64,000 nucleotides of DNA, from NCBI GenBank assembly GCA_037893245.1, contig JBAIAA010000812.1:372001-436000 (forward strand). The letters run 5' to 3'. The stretch's first letter is position 1, and each line of letters starts with the position of its first letter. The DNA is from Crossaster papposus (taxonomy: Eukaryota; Echinodermata; Asteroidea; Velatida; Solasteridae). Below the pieces are notes generated by a model. The model ran no database searches, had not been told where the DNA came from, and was given only the letters and a program-made list of their open reading frames with translations. Below, in pieces: positions 23,681 to 35,069 of this stretch. The position numbers and the translations under genes were made by a program.

Positions 23681-24787
23681 TTGCTCAAACTTCACTTGTC
23701 ACAAATGGCGGACACAGCACTTCGACAGAATGGTCTGGATTGGTGTAAGAAGGACGATCTCAGGCCAAGTCACTCTTTTTTGTTGACTTTTCAATTGTCT
23801 AGTCCATTGGCGGAGACAGATATTCTAGCCTGTTCTTTGCATAATATGTTTCCTTCACTAGAGGGCCTTTCTAAGAAAGAGGATGCAGACAACAACTCCG
23901 CTATTTTTCTTTGTGATTTTTCTGTGCCTATCTTTTCTCTTAGGCTAGGGACTGAGATTCGTTTAAATTGTCATGCGTCATTGACGCTTTGTCAAGTCAT
24001 TCGGCTGGACAATTCTCCATCAAAGAACCAGCAAGTCACTATTAGTAACCTGCGGAAGAGTGCTGTTCTAAATGCATGGCATTTGGGAGAGAGGACCTCT
24101 ACGTCTGATTTCCCTTCTACTTCTGAATCTAGCCCTTCTTCTCAACAAACCCCACCCTCTGACTTTTCCAAATCATTTGCTCACTGCACCTTGGCGGCAA
24201 ATTATCGTAAGCTTAGATGCCTTTCGGGTTCTACTTCTCCCCCGAAAGATGAAGACGACTATGTAGCCTGGATCGACCACATCGAAGGTCAGATGGATAA
24301 GTGGCAGGACTTGGATGACGCAGAGAAGAGAAAGCGTATCCGTGAGGCTCTGCGGCCACCTGCCCTCAACATCATCAACGATCTTCGACGTGACGATCCA
24401 ACTGCCACTTCTCTAGACTATCTTAAGGCTTTAGACATCGCTTTTGGTGACACGGAGACGGACGACGAGTTGTTCGTGAAATTTCATGGTTTGGCCCAGG
24501 CTGCTGGTGAGTCTCCTAAGTTTTTGACTAGGCTTCAAAATGTATTGAGGCGGGCTCTGAGAAGGAGTGTGGTCCCTCATTCCCAGGCTGACAAAATGCG
24601 CCTCAGCCAGTTTATCCGTGGTATCTTGTACGACGAGATGATACTGGTAAACCTGCAACTGAGAGACAAGATGAGTCAGCCACCGTCTTTCCTAGCCCTG
24701 CTGTCCATGGTCAGAAAGCAAGAAGATGAGGCCAGACTGAAGCTGCAGAGTCGTGGTTGTCCCACCCTCGGGGCACAACAAGCTTGA
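23681..24787 (+). pseudogene. gag: Retrotransposon Gag, PNMA-like
   Basis: A 368-codon open frame whose residues about 195-360 carry capsid-like phrases: IREALRPPALNIINDLRR, a FGDTETDDELFVKFHGL block, and IRGILYDEMILVNLQLRDK. These match the capsid region of the PNMA/CCDC8 gag group, itself domesticated from Ty3/gypsy elements in mammals. Gag would form the particle shell. The frame ends early at 24787; downstream coding continues in another frame toward the zinc knuckle. The true start is unclear since the first 60 residues have no homology known to me. Confidence 0.75.
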
Positions 24788-25014
24788 CATCTTCAGCACG
24801 CTGCTCACCCTCCGACTCACCACTCTAACTTTGCCCATCCTCAGGCACCATATTCTCTCTCTTCACACTATCCTCATCCTGCCAGTCCTCAGGCACAGTT
24901 TCTCCATCAGAATGCCACTCCAGCTACTCCTCAGAGCATTTCACAGCACACGCAGGCCTGCAACACTCCTCGAGATCAGGCTCAGTGGAGACAACCTCGT
25001 CAGAACCTTGACCG

Positions 25015-25206
25015 AGGCAATGAGAGGGGCACTTTGGTAGATTTTTGTTTTTCGTGTGGTCAGGAGGGACACATCCGCCGGAGATGCATGAACCCTGCCA
25101 ACGCTGAGGTGGTCAATCGAAAGTTGATCCACTTCATCCTTGGAGGACCATCGGGAAACGGGCTCGGACGTCTGCAGGAGGGGAACCAGATGTCCGAACG
25201 CCGGTA
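25015..25206 (+). pseudogene. Gag nucleocapsid CCHC zinc knuckle
   Basis: CFSCGQEGHIRRRC at about 25045-25086 has the CX2CX4HX4C spacing of retroviral-type nucleocapsid knuckles, which bind RNA. It lies in a different frame from the 23681 ORF, so at least one frameshift separates them. A stop follows at 25204-25206. Confidence 0.8.
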
Positions 25207-25251
25207 AGCCCCAAGATTAAATATGAGGCAGGAACGGATGTTCCTCAGGGA

Positions 25252-26067
25252 TTGGTCGATGATACAGTCACACCACGGTGTTGGGTTGATGGACTCGACA
25301 CCCACTGCCTACTGGACAGTGGCTCTCAAGTCACTCTGATATCTAAAGGTTTCTTTGACCGTCTCAATCGTCAGTTGCACCCCCTTAACGATCTTGTTTT
25401 GTTCCATGGAGGTGATGGGAAGATGCCATACTTGGGTTGGACTTATGTGTCTATGGGGTTTGACGACTCCTTCAGTGGGACCAGTAGTCAATTCGAAACC
25501 TTTGCTTTGGTCGTCCCAAATGGACGAAACTCCAGTGTCCAACCAATTATAGTTGGGACAAATTCAGGTTTTTTCCGCAGCTGTTTTGAGTCATGTAAGC
25601 AGCAGGCAGGTCATCGGGTTGTACAGAGTCTGAATATCAGTGCCGCATGCCGAAAGATCTATAAGGACATCGCCGATGAGAACAAGATTCCTGGTGATGC
25701 TAGGCTTGGAACAGTCAGGACTCGTTCAAAACGTGTTCTTACCTTTCAGCCTGGCGAGCAGAAATCTGTCAGTGGGTCTTGGCGAAATATCCTGCACAAA
25801 CCAGTGACTGTGCTGGTTGAAGCTCAGGAAAGGCGTAGACTGCCGACAGGGTTGGAAGTGACACCTCTTGTCACTGAACTCCCTGGGAATTCGACAAGCA
25901 CTGTCAATGTAATAGTTGTCAACCGTACCAGTCAGAAGATAACAGTCCCAGGAAATTGTCCTTTGGCAGACGTTTTTATCCCTGAATGGTGTCATGAAGC
26001 TCCGAGTGTGGGAGAACCTACGAAAGCTTCAAGCGCCAAGGCTACTACAAGCAACAATGTCCACTAA
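25252..26067 (+). pseudogene. Retropepsin-like protease and linker
   Basis: The segment has LLDSGSQVTLIS near residues 21-32, the D-S/T-G active site of retroviral-type aspartic proteases, followed by a flap-like region and an IIVGTN element. It would cleave the polyprotein as a dimer. A single in-frame stop (26065) separates it from the RT part, which continues in the same frame. Confidence 0.75.
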
Positions 26068-26097
26068 AATTCCTCTGATAATGATTTTGACAACCTT

Positions 26098-26378
26098 CCT
26101 TTTGTCTGGGGTTCGATCTCCCCTGAAAAGAAGAAACAAATTCTTGACAAGATGAGGTTAAGATCTCAGGTTTTCTCTGGACACGACTGGGATGTAGGAC
26201 AAACGACACAAGCCGAGCACCAGATCAACCTTGAAGATGGCTCTCCATTTAGGGAAAGATCGCGAAGAATAGCTCCAGCTGATCTCAAAGACTTGAGGCT
26301 ACACTTGCAACAGCTGTTAGACAACGACATCATCAGAGAGTCACGCAGCCCATATGCTTCACCGATTGTGCTTGTTCG
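26098..26378 (+). pseudogene. Reverse transcriptase, N-terminal part
   Basis: In frame with the protease, it carries HQINLEDGSPFRERSRRI and NDIIRESRSPYASPIVLVR, the standard RT entry region. It breaks off after VLVR where an unrelated segment begins (TGTAAC at 26379). RT sequence resumes at about 27073. Confidence 0.85.
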
Positions 26379-26876
26379 TGTAACGTTACTCTGTAGCGGG
26401 CCAAGCAGAATGAGGCGTGGGGTCATAAATAACCAAAGAAAATGACGGCAGACAAGGCAGACTTCGGGGGCGCCTCCCAGATTTAGTTTTAATACACAAA
26501 CAAATCGAATTAATATTTACAAAAGTAAGGAGCACATTAATACAAGTAGGTGGATTATACAATTAAAGTAACACTTACAAACTATAAGACCGGTGCAGGC
26601 ACGAGGCTGGAGGAAAACACACAACAGAAAATACCCAAACGCAAAAGTGGCTACAAAAATAACGGAATGACCCACGCCCCAATTGCGCGAACCAGTCTTA
26701 TAGTCTGCAAAGTGCACTCGACCAAATGGAATCCAAATAACTAATAAATGTAAAGCAGCATTACAAGTGGCAAACATATGTAAGAATGAAAGGAATTTAA
26801 GGAACGAATAAAAAGTGAATGAAATGGTGGAGTGTAAAGCATGTAGCGCAGGTGGTGAACATACGTATTTGTTACA
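26379..26876. mobile_element. Solo-LTR-like segment inside RT
   Basis: The 498-bp block starts TGTAAC and ends GTTACA (TG..CA with 6-bp inverted ends), has no coding potential and interrupts RT. Flanking sequences do not give a direct duplication: the left flank is RT and the right flank is gag. That fits recombination between two LTR copies better than a simple insertion. Confidence 0.55.
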
Positions 26877-27075
26877 GACGGACGACGAGTTGTTTGTGAA
26901 ATTTCATGGTTTGGCCCAGGCTGCTGGTGAGTCTCCTTCTAAGTTTTTGACTAGGCTTCAAAATGTATTGAGGCGGGCTCTGAGAAGGGGTGTGGTCCCT
27001 CATTCCCAGGCTGACAAAATGCGCCTCAGCCAGTTTATCCGTGGTATCTTGTACGACGAGATGATACTGGTAAAC
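26876..27075 (+). repeat. Second copy of a gag fragment placed inside RT
   Basis: It matches 24456-24652 almost base for base, with one extra codon (tct) and a few substitutions such as ttcgtg to tttgtg. It is followed directly by the RT phrase NGSMRMCIDYRTLNA. The shared gtaaac at the right junction could be microhomology. Confidence 0.9.
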
Positions 27076-28039
27076 GGTAGCATGCGGATGTGTATTGACT
27101 ATCGTACACTGAATGCACGCTGATCAGTACGCAGTCCCACTTATACAAGAGGCGATTGATTGTCTGAACGGCAGCTGTTGGTTTTCGGTGATCGATTTGA
27201 AATCTGGGTTTTATCAGATACCTATGCGTCAAGAAGACAAGGAGAAAACGGCATTCATCTGTCCTTTGGGTTTCTATCAGTTTGAACGAATGCCTCAAGG
27301 TGTCAAAGGTGCTCCTGCAACTTTCCAAAGGTTAATGGAGACCTGCTTGTCTGGAATCAACATGACTGAGGTGTTGGTATACATGGATGATCTCATCATC
27401 TTTGGTCGATCCTTAGGCCAGATGGAAGAGAGACTAATGAAGGTTCTTGATCGTCTTGCCGATTTTGGACTGAAAGTGTCTCCAGAAAAGTGTCAACTCT
27501 GTTGTATGTCAGTCAAGTATCTCGGGCATGTAGTCTCAGAAAAAGGGGTACAAACTGATCCAGAGAAAATGTCTGCTCTGGAGACATGGCCTCGACCTCT
27601 GAATGTCAAGCAAGTTCGATCGTTCCTTGGTTTTGCAGGCTATTATCGTCGTTTCATTGAGAACTACTCCAAAATAGCCCGTCCTCTGAATGACCTCACT
27701 GTTGGATGTGTTTACCCTAAAAAGCGGGGCCGTCCAGCACCGAAAGCGTCATCTGATCCCCATGCTCGTAAGGCCGGCGACCCACTTGGTGAACTATGGA
27801 CGACAGAGTGTGAAAAAGCGTTTCTCACTTTGAAGGATCGCCTTGTTTCTGCTCCTGTACTTGCATTTGCAGATCTGTCCAAGCCCTTTGTGTTACACAT
27901 TGATGCGAGTCGGATGGTTTGGGTGGAGTTCTGTATCAAGATCATGATGGAAAGCTTCGTCCTGTCGCATACGGTAGTCGTGGTTTGTCACATACTGAGA
28001 AAAACTACCCTGCCCATAAGCTGGAATATCTGGCATTGA
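27073..28039 (+). pseudogene. Reverse transcriptase palm/thumb and RNase H start
   Basis: After NGSMRMCIDYRTLNA a +1 frame change (27113-27125) leads to FSVIDLKSGFYQIPM (first catalytic Asp), LGFYQFERMPQGVKGAPATF and VYMDDLIIF (YMDD active site). The thumb SFLGFAGYYRRFIENYSKIARPL and the RNase H opening FVLHIDAS follow. The enzyme copies genomic RNA into DNA. A frameshift near 27915 moves coding to the next frame. Confidence 0.9.
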
Positions 28040-29067
28040 AATGGGCCGTCACTGATAAATTCCGTGATTACTTGTACATGGCCAAAGGAACCAAAGTGAT
28101 GACTGACAATAACCCGCTCACTTATGTTCTTTCCTCGGCCAAACTGGATGCCACTGGGCATCGATGGCTGGCCGCATTGTCAAACTTTGACTTTTCAATC
28201 CACTACAAGCCAGGGCGGACAAACACTGATGCAGATGCTTTGTCACGTAGACCCCACTCACCTGAGCTTGATCAGCAGTTCGAGGAGGAACAGCGAGACA
28301 AAATAGAGAAACTTGAAGGTCGACTTAAGGGCACTGGTGAGATACAGGATGTCATCTGTCCTAAAGAAGTTGTGGGCGCTCTGTATTTCCAGTGTGGTGC
28401 CAAGGTATCTGCACGTGAATACGACAGACAGACAGATTCAGTCACATCTTGTACAAATGACAGTGTTCCACTGATCCATTCCTTGTCTGTAGGTGCAAAT
28501 GCCGTCCCTGACTGTTATGCATCAGTTTCCGAGATGAGCAAGTTGGATTGGGGAGAAATCCAACTAGAGGACCCGATTATCAAGCAAGCCACAACCTTTG
28601 TGAAATTGGGTAGGAAACCAGACTCGCAAGCAGACCTGCCAGGTGAAGTGAAGCTGATCCTTAGGGAGTTTGAAAAACTTTCCCTTTCCAATGGGATTTT
28701 GTACAGATCTGTTACAAACTCATTGGGTAACAAATGCTTTCAACTTGTCCTTCCTTCCCAATTTTGCATCCAAGCGATACGAGGACTGCACAACGAGTTA
28801 GGACATCTCGGTGTCGAGCGCACACTAGCACTCGCACGAGACCGATTCTACTGGCCTCGAATGGCTGCAGAGATTGACAACTGGGTCAAACACTGTACTC
28901 GATGTGTTGCCAGAAAGACACCTCAGAAACCTGCTGCACCACTGGTAAACATTAAGACTAATGGTTCTTTGGAACTGGTCTGCATGGATTTCTTATCCTT
29001 GGAGGCAGACCGTAGCAACAAAAAGTCTATCCCGGTAGTGACTGATCATTTCACTCGTTATGCTTAG
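27919..29067 (+). pseudogene. RNase H and integrase N-terminal and core start
   Basis: RNase H continues with GGVLYQDHDGKLRPVAYGSR, EYLALKWAV (catalytic Glu) and VMTDNNPLTYVL (catalytic Asp). Then comes the integrase zinc-binding HHCC domain (HNELGHLGVERT ... HCTRCVARK) and the first core Asp in VCMDFLSLE. An in-frame TAG at 29065 interrupts the core; the same frame continues with AFPTKDQTARTVAK and HSDQGRDFES (second Asp). Confidence 0.88.
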
Positions 29068-30022
29068 GCTTTCCCTACTAAAGACCAAACTGCTCGCACT
29101 GTGGCTAAGGTCTTATGGGAGAATTTCTTTGTTCACTATGGGTTGCCCCAGCGTTTTCACTCCGACCAGGGGCGTGACTTTGAGAGCAAGGTTGTGAAAG
29201 AGTTAACACTCCTGCATCAAGAAGTCACGAACTACGCCCTACCATCCCCAAGGTGACCCCCAACCAGAGCGATTCAATCGCACTTTGTTAAATATGCTAG
29301 GTACCTTGAAAGACGAGAAGAAAGCCCATTGGATCAAGTATGTCAGTGCATTAGTTCATGCATACAATTGCACTAAGCATGACAGCACCGGTTTCTCGCC
29401 CTATTTTCTCATGTTTGGCAGAGAGGCAAGACTCCCCATCGACTTGAGGTATGGGATAAGTGCAGATGATTTCACAACTGCAGACCACGCACAATATGTC
29501 AAAGGGCTGAGAGAGCAGCTTCTGCGCGCCTATCAGCTTGCAACCAACAATTCAGCTAAATCAGGTGAAAGTAACAAAGTTTGACATGACCGACGTGTCA
29601 GAGGACACGAGCTTCGGTCTGGCGATCGAGTGTTGATCAGAAACCTTGGCTTGCAAGGAAAACACAAGATAGCTGATCAATGGGACCCTACAATTCTTTT
29701 GGTCACGGAACGCATCAGCCCAGATATGCCAGTGTACCGTGTCAAGCCAGAGACAGGAGAAGGGCGTGTCCGAACACTGCATAGGAACATTTTGTTGCCT
29801 ATCGACTACTTCAATGATGAGGAGTCTCAGCATCGTGTCACCAGGCCCAATCGTCCCGTCACGAGAGCAGCGGCTAAGATCAGCCCTCCCCGAGATCAGT
29901 CTGACTCTGAAAGTCAACCATCCAGTGATGATGAGGTTGTTGTGGTTTTCCCTAAGAAATTACTCAACCCCCCACTTAATATGGAGGCACCTGAGTTTGT
30001 TCCTCGGCAACAACAATACTGA
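29068..30022 (+). pseudogene. Integrase core end and C-terminal domain
   Basis: Coding shifts frame near 29230, continues with PERFNRTLLN (catalytic Glu region) and STGFSPYFLMFGREARLPID, is stopped at 29582, then resumes in the same frame with RSGDRVLIRNLGL and VYRVKPETGEGRVRTLHRN, the SH3-like C-terminal domain. Integrase inserts the cDNA copy. Confidence 0.85.
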
Positions 30023-30640
30023 TCTGTCGGTAGATACCTGTCAAGTAGAGGAACACATTTCACTCACGAAACAACCTTCGCATTCTCACCACGAAGAAGT
30101 ATGTGATGATAATGAGAACTCTTTTCCTGAACAATCTCCATCTCCTTCTGAAAAGACACCCAGTGTCTCAGAGAATTTGTTCACAGAGCAACCTCCACTT
30201 TCCCGTGAGCACACCAGTGATGATGCTGACCCATCCAACGTTTCTGTGGTACCCCTTGTGCCATTAGATTTTTCTTCTCCTGACAGAGGTCAGGGACACT
30301 TTATGGTGGCCAGTCCTTCACCAGCACCCGTATTGTCTCCATTAGTTTCTCAGAATGAAGGAGACGATAAGAAGGAGGAGACCAGTGAAGATGTTTTCTG
30401 CATCACTGCAAAGGAGCAATCTCCTCAATGCAACGTTAGTGATGAGGTACATCATGTTACTACTGGGGGCTCCTAAGTAACTAGCGACTCCCCAACCGAA
30501 GAGTTCTTGCAAGAAATGTCTGACCCCGAGTCAAACTTTGTCAGGCGCTGAAGTTTGCAGAGAAGGGGAAACCTGTGTTTAGCCGGCAATCCCGATCATC
30601 TAGGATGTTTGCCGAGTTAAAGAAGAAGGTTTTCGGTCCT
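30023..30640 (+). pseudogene. Acidic Ser/Pro-rich 3' coding tail
   Basis: An open frame running through 30023-30476 (part of 29739-30476) encodes a low-complexity stretch rich in Ser, Pro, Glu and Asp with no domain I recognise. Further frames up to about 30640 resemble the disordered end of gypsy Pol (FSRQSRSSRMFAELKKKVF-like). Whether it is a tail of Pol or a separate third ORF cannot be told. Confidence 0.4.
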
Positions 30641-30661
30641 TAGAAATGTATATATGTGTAT

Positions 30662-30674
30662 AGTAAGGGGAGGA
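30662..30674 (+). promoter_or_regulatory. Polypurine tract before the 3' LTR
   Basis: agtaaggggagga immediately precedes TGTAACCCC, as expected for the primer of plus-strand synthesis next to an LTR. Confidence 0.6.
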
Positions 30675-33143
30675 TGTAACCCCGACCCAAAACAGGTCTT
30701 GGGTTATTGTATTATTTAATATTTTCTATTTTGTATGACTATGTTTCCCATTTGTAAGATTCCCTTCTTACTCAACTTTGTTGGTTCTTTATCTTTTTTT
30801 TTCTTACTGGTGAGTTTATTCCAGTAGACCCTTGATTTCTGCCTACCCTTTGTAGGGATAGTCTTTGATCTTTTATCTTTTATCTTTCCTGGAAGTTCAG
30901 AGGATGTTCTTTGTGTCCTCTGCCTTTTATTGGTGGCTGGTACACCAGTGTGTACACACACAATAAACTTCCATAAGTTAAGCTTGTTTATTACATCTTG
31001 CAGGAGCTGTTAAAACAACAAGGTTCTGTTGATTTCAGATCTCCCTGGTTACTAAGTGGCCAATCAGTATAGAGTCATGTGTGACAATTTGAAGTTTGAC
31101 CAATGAGAGCCTGGGTTGATCATGTGGTCAGGGCATGCTTTGGGTGCCAGCTTGCCCCAAATTTTAGCAAGACTTGGCATAACCGACTCTGCCATCGTGC
31201 TGACTGCATGTCTGCTATTTTCATCTGCTGTTTTGAGCAAATTGTTGTTTTCGATTGGAGGACCCTGATCCCAAGTTTCCTCCTGTTTGCACGAATGTTT
31301 GGCTCTCTGTTTTAGGCGAGTTTGATTTACTATTTATATTGTGTTTAGATTATTATATGTTTGCTCAGATTTTTAGTCATTGACATTTCACTGTGTTCAT
31401 CCTGACTTTTCGTAAATTATGAAGAGAATTTTCTGAGTTGTATTTCTATTAAGTCTGGACTTCAGGAATTTGAGAGAGTCCAGACATATTGGTGAAGTAA
31501 AAGACTTTGGCGATTAATTATATTGTCAAGTTTGATAATGTGCTGAGAGATCCAAAAAGGATACTCTCATGATTTTTCATTTTTTATATTAACTTTAGGT
31601 AAAGTGTTTTAGCAAGATAAGTTTGTAGTAAGTTAGATTTGCGCCTTTTCTTTACTCTTGCATGAAGCACATGCAAATGGTTTAGAGTCAAACCAAGAAT
31701 AAGTAATGCTCCAGATTTTATTTAGCATTGTATAGACTTTTGGTGTTTTATGAAGTCGGGGTGATCAACTGACTATGGTCCCAAATTCTGGGATGATTGA
31801 ATATTTTTATTGAATTTCTATTCCGCAGTTATGATTAACTTGTTCAAGTGTTTGGCGGACATTTTCTTGTGGTTTTGATTAACCCAAGCTCAAAGACACA
31901 AACTGTTGTCTTGTGTTAGAGTTTTAGGCTGTATGCGAAAAGATGCATATTCTGTATTTATTTATTTGTAGATTCCGGTTTTTAGTGCCGTTCGTATATT
32001 ATTCTGTTATGGATCGAAACTTAGAGATACAAATTGTTCTCTCATGATCAAGTTTGGAACTTGCTATTCCTGCATTTGAACAGTTCGATTAAGATTTGGA
32101 GTTTTCTATTTTTGATTTGTGTCTCACGTATGAGACTGAGAAATGTAGTCCTTTTTATCAAGTTTAGTTTTAAAGTCGTTCCAATTAAGGAAATACCTTT
32201 GAGTATTTCTGAGAAGTACTAGACAACAAATTGATTTCTTTTATATTTTTTCTATGATAAAGAAGTTCATGCAATACATGTCAATATCGTGTACATGTAG
32301 GTTGCTGTTGTTAAATTTTAAAAAAGCCTTCCACATGATGGATAGTTATAAAGTGTGTTAAATTTGCATGTAGAAAAGTCAGCCATTTTGACCTGACTCT
32401 GTAGTAATTAGATGGATTTAGTAATGTGGCATAGACCCCTATGCAACTCTTTGTTTTGGACTAAAACGACTGGACCGTGCCATTTGAAGGGTAACTTAGA
32501 CCGGACCGTCTGCGTGTTCCCGACCTGCCCTCCAGGCATCCCATTCTGTGCTCCAGCACGTCCAGTACGCCAAGCCTACTGCTATCCTCGACGCCCAACG
32601 ACAAGACGTTCGAGCGATCCAGGCACAAGAACAATCCAGCATCGCCCTAGACATAGCCACTTCATCTCTTTGTCTTGTTCAAGACCCCGCAAGTATCTTA
32701 CTTTGGTTTTACATGTACATGTAGCAACAAATGACGAGAGTTGTCATTTCTACTTCTATCTTCGATTGAACTCTTCTTTAAGTGCTCTACTTCATCATCT
32801 CGTTCTACATATCCTTCAACTCCTTCTACCCCATGACTCCGATCTACCGAGAATGGACGAATCGCGAGCGTTAACTGTCTTTTAGGTTTTGGCGCCCTTT
32901 TTATTCTGAGCTCAAATTTTGTATTTAAAATCATACAGGATCCTGTGTTTTGTGTAAAATATCTTAACCCATTGCATTTTTCATTTGTATTGCTATTACC
33001 TGAGATTATTTTCTTCTTGAAATAAAACATTTTCTTTGTGTATGCAAATCCCGAATTGTGTGAAGTCAAGAGTTTTACCAAAAGGGAGTTAAATTAATAT
33101 AAATTTGGTTCCTGTTATTTTGGAATGTGAACCACGGGTTACA
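30675..33143 (+). repeat. Probable long 3' LTR (about 2.47 kb)
   Basis: It begins TGTAACCC just after the purine tract and could end GGGTTACA at 33143, giving 8-bp inverted TG..CA ends. No second copy is present in the window to confirm it. Internal short open frames, for example 32412-32885, have no domains. The end could also lie elsewhere. Confidence 0.45.
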
Positions 33144-33182
33144 CATGTATCAACCTTTATATTTAAGAATCTGCAGGACTAC

Positions 33183-33399
33183 CTGCAGTTGGACGTAGGC
33201 GCGTCGTTGCCAGTGCCCATGCAGTAGGATCCAGCTGTGCACACCACGCAGGCCACGTCGTCAATCTGCTGGGGTAGGGCGTTGAAAGTCCCCGCTGGGC
33301 AAAGGAACTCGTTGGACCTTGTGGTGCTGTTGGGACAGTAGTGGCCCGTCGGGCAGACGTTATCGACAAAGTCGGTGGAGTTGGCCAGGCAGAAGAAGC
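33183..33399 (-). CDS. Cys-rich (GCC2/GCC3-like) protein gene, exon A (last visible)
   Basis: Read on the minus strand, the acceptor ccccag at 33400 joins in phase 1 to exon B, giving CPEG|FFC. The exon carries VCPTGHYCPN, LCPAGTFNAL and VCTAGSYCMGTGNDA, typical modules of GCC2/GCC3 (ephrin-receptor-like) Cys-rich proteins, which are secreted or extracellular. A gtagtc donor after the tgcag codons is possible at 33182. No later exon is seen below this point, where the retrotransposon LTR begins. Confidence 0.8.
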
Positions 33400-33483
33400 C
33401 TGGGGCCAAAAAGAAAAACAAATTGGAATAAGAGAAACTTGTGTTTATTGACTGACTAAAAAACTGACTAAAGTAGGTTCATT

Positions 33484-33538
33484 CAATCGCAAGTGAATCG
33501 CAAGTGAATCGCAAGTGAATCGCAAGTGAATCGCAAGG
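33484..33538. repeat. 11-bp repeat aatcgcaagtg (5 copies)
   Basis: Five head-to-tail copies run straight into the following 11-bp array of different sequence but equal period; the last copy changes to aatcgcaaggg at the boundary. Confidence 0.9.
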
Positions 33539-34302
33539 GGATGGACCGGGGATGGACCGGGGATGGACCGGGGATGGACCGGGGATGGACCGGGGATGGA
33601 CCGGGGATGGACCGGGGATGGACCGGGGATGGACCGGGGATGGACCGGGGATGGACCGGGGATGGACCGGGGATGGACCGGGGATGGACCGGGGATGGAC
33701 CGGGGATGGACCGGGGATGGACCGGGGATGGACCGGGGATGGACCGGGGATGGACCGGGGATGGACCGGGGATGGACCGGGGATGGACCGGGGATGGACC
33801 GGGGATGGACCGGGGATGGACCGGGGATGGACCGGGGATGGACCGGGGATGGACCGGGGATGGACCGGGGATGGACCGGGGATGGACCGGGGATGGACCG
33901 GGGATGGACCGGGGATGGACCGGGGATGGACCGGGGATGGACCGGGGATGGACCGGGGATGGACCGGGGATGGACCGGGGATGGACCGGGGATGGACCGG
34001 GGATGGACCGGGGATGGACCGGGGATGGACCGGGGATGGACCGGGGATGGACCGGGGATGGACCGGGGATGGACCGGGGATGGACCGGGGATGGACCGGG
34101 GATGGACCGGGGATGGACCGGGGATGGACCGGGGATGGACCGGGGATGGACCGGGGATGGACCGGGGATGGACCGGGGATGGACCGGGGATGGACCGGGG
34201 ATGGACCGGGGATGGACCGGGGATGGACCGGGGATGGACCGGGGATGGACCGGGGATGGACCGGGGATGGACCGGGGATGGACCGGGGATGGACCGGGGA
34301 TG
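33539..34302. repeat. Perfect 11-bp satellite, about 69 copies
   Basis: The unit gatggaccggg repeats without a visible substitution for about 764 bp, inside the intron between exons B and A. The 33-nt (11-codon) period makes all three forward frames and one reverse frame open, so the long repetitive ORFs there are artefacts. Such purity suggests very recent expansion or a collapsed or over-extended assembly. Confidence 0.97.
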
Positions 34303-34386
34303 TTGTATATTACTTTTAACCAAACCTTGCGAGCTTTAATAGCAGTTTTTAAATGAAAGGGTAACCAAAACTACATTCCTGCTTAC

Positions 34387-34670
34387 CTTCAGGGCACACT
34401 TTACAACTCCCATGTCCCTCCTGGTCCTGGTACTCCCCAGCCTCGCAGCCAATCGGCAGCACTGTTTCCAGGGCACACCCCGCCGACCCCAGTGTGACCC
34501 CCGAGGATCGGGCAAGTGGCCGGGTAGGTCTTGTTCTTTGAGGGGTTGTTGGGGTTGGCTCGGTCCACACTGGAGTCGCACCAGTAGCCCTCATCGCAGA
34601 GGAGGCTGTAGGACGTGGCCGCGTTGTTGGGGCAGTAGTAGCCGCCGGGGTAGTCTGTGCACTGCTGGAC
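34387..34670 (-). CDS. Cys-rich protein gene, exon B (one frameshift)
   Basis: Starting after an acceptor near 34671 (or 34665), the exon reads CTDYPGGYYCPNNAA, CDEGYWCDSSVDRANP, and, in a second frame, LPIGCEAGEYQDQ and SCKVCPEG, ending at a gaag|gtaagc donor (34386). All three candidate starts have an in-frame length remainder of 2 where 1 is needed, confirming one net indel, about 34440-34500. The residue spacing of Cys is that of GCC2/GCC3 repeats. Confidence 0.82.
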
Positions 34671-34739
34671 CTGTTTAGTCACGAGCAATATTGCAGGCAT
34701 GAGAATGGGTTGTGTTAGAAAAAACTGAAAAATAGCGAT

Positions 34740-35069
34740 TCACTATTAATGACCCAATCAAGCTGTAGGCTTGGCCTGAGCCGAAGGCGAGGCATGCCGG
34801 GGGTTTCAGGGGGCCGGCGCCCCCTTTAGAAAATTTTGACAATTTAGGTACTGAAAAGTAGCATTTTCAAGCAATTTTCAATGTAATTTTTTGATCTGAA
34901 TGTCCATAGGCCCTATTAAACAGCAGAAATAAACACAATTGACACTTGAGAATCTAAATGTATCACTCTATAATAACAAGTTACCAATTGATACAAATTT
35001 TAAGTTCTTGAGTTATTTCTTGAGAAGATTTTGAGAATTTTGAGATGTGGATTTTCATTTTAAACAATA
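34740..35069. other. Intron stretch with a GC-rich interspersed motif
   Basis: A gccgaaggcgaggc and gggggccggcgcccc motif near 34780-34825 stands out from AT-rich sequence. Nothing coding is seen. Confidence 0.4.

Larger units (their letters stand above)
23681..33143 (+). mobile_element. Degenerate Ty3/gypsy LTR retrotransposon
   Basis: Domains follow the Ty3/gypsy order: Gag, CCHC knuckle, protease, RT, RNase H, integrase, then a purine tract and a probable 3' LTR. The coding part is broken by frameshifts near 24780, 25200, 27115, 27915 and 29230 and by stops at 26065, 29065 and 29582. It is also split inside RT by a foreign segment (26379-27075). No matching 5' LTR is seen upstream of gag, so the left end is uncertain. 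As it stands it cannot be autonomous. Confidence 0.85.

Noticed and set aside
32412-32885. 157-codon ORF in the LTR region
   Set aside because: No domain, lies within the probable LTR, and composition resembles chance translation of non-coding DNA.
33445-34356. Repeat proteins of MDRGWTGDGPG or SIPGPSPVHPR type
   Set aside because: The 11-bp array is read in all three frames with the same peptide, a property of the period. It is intronic.
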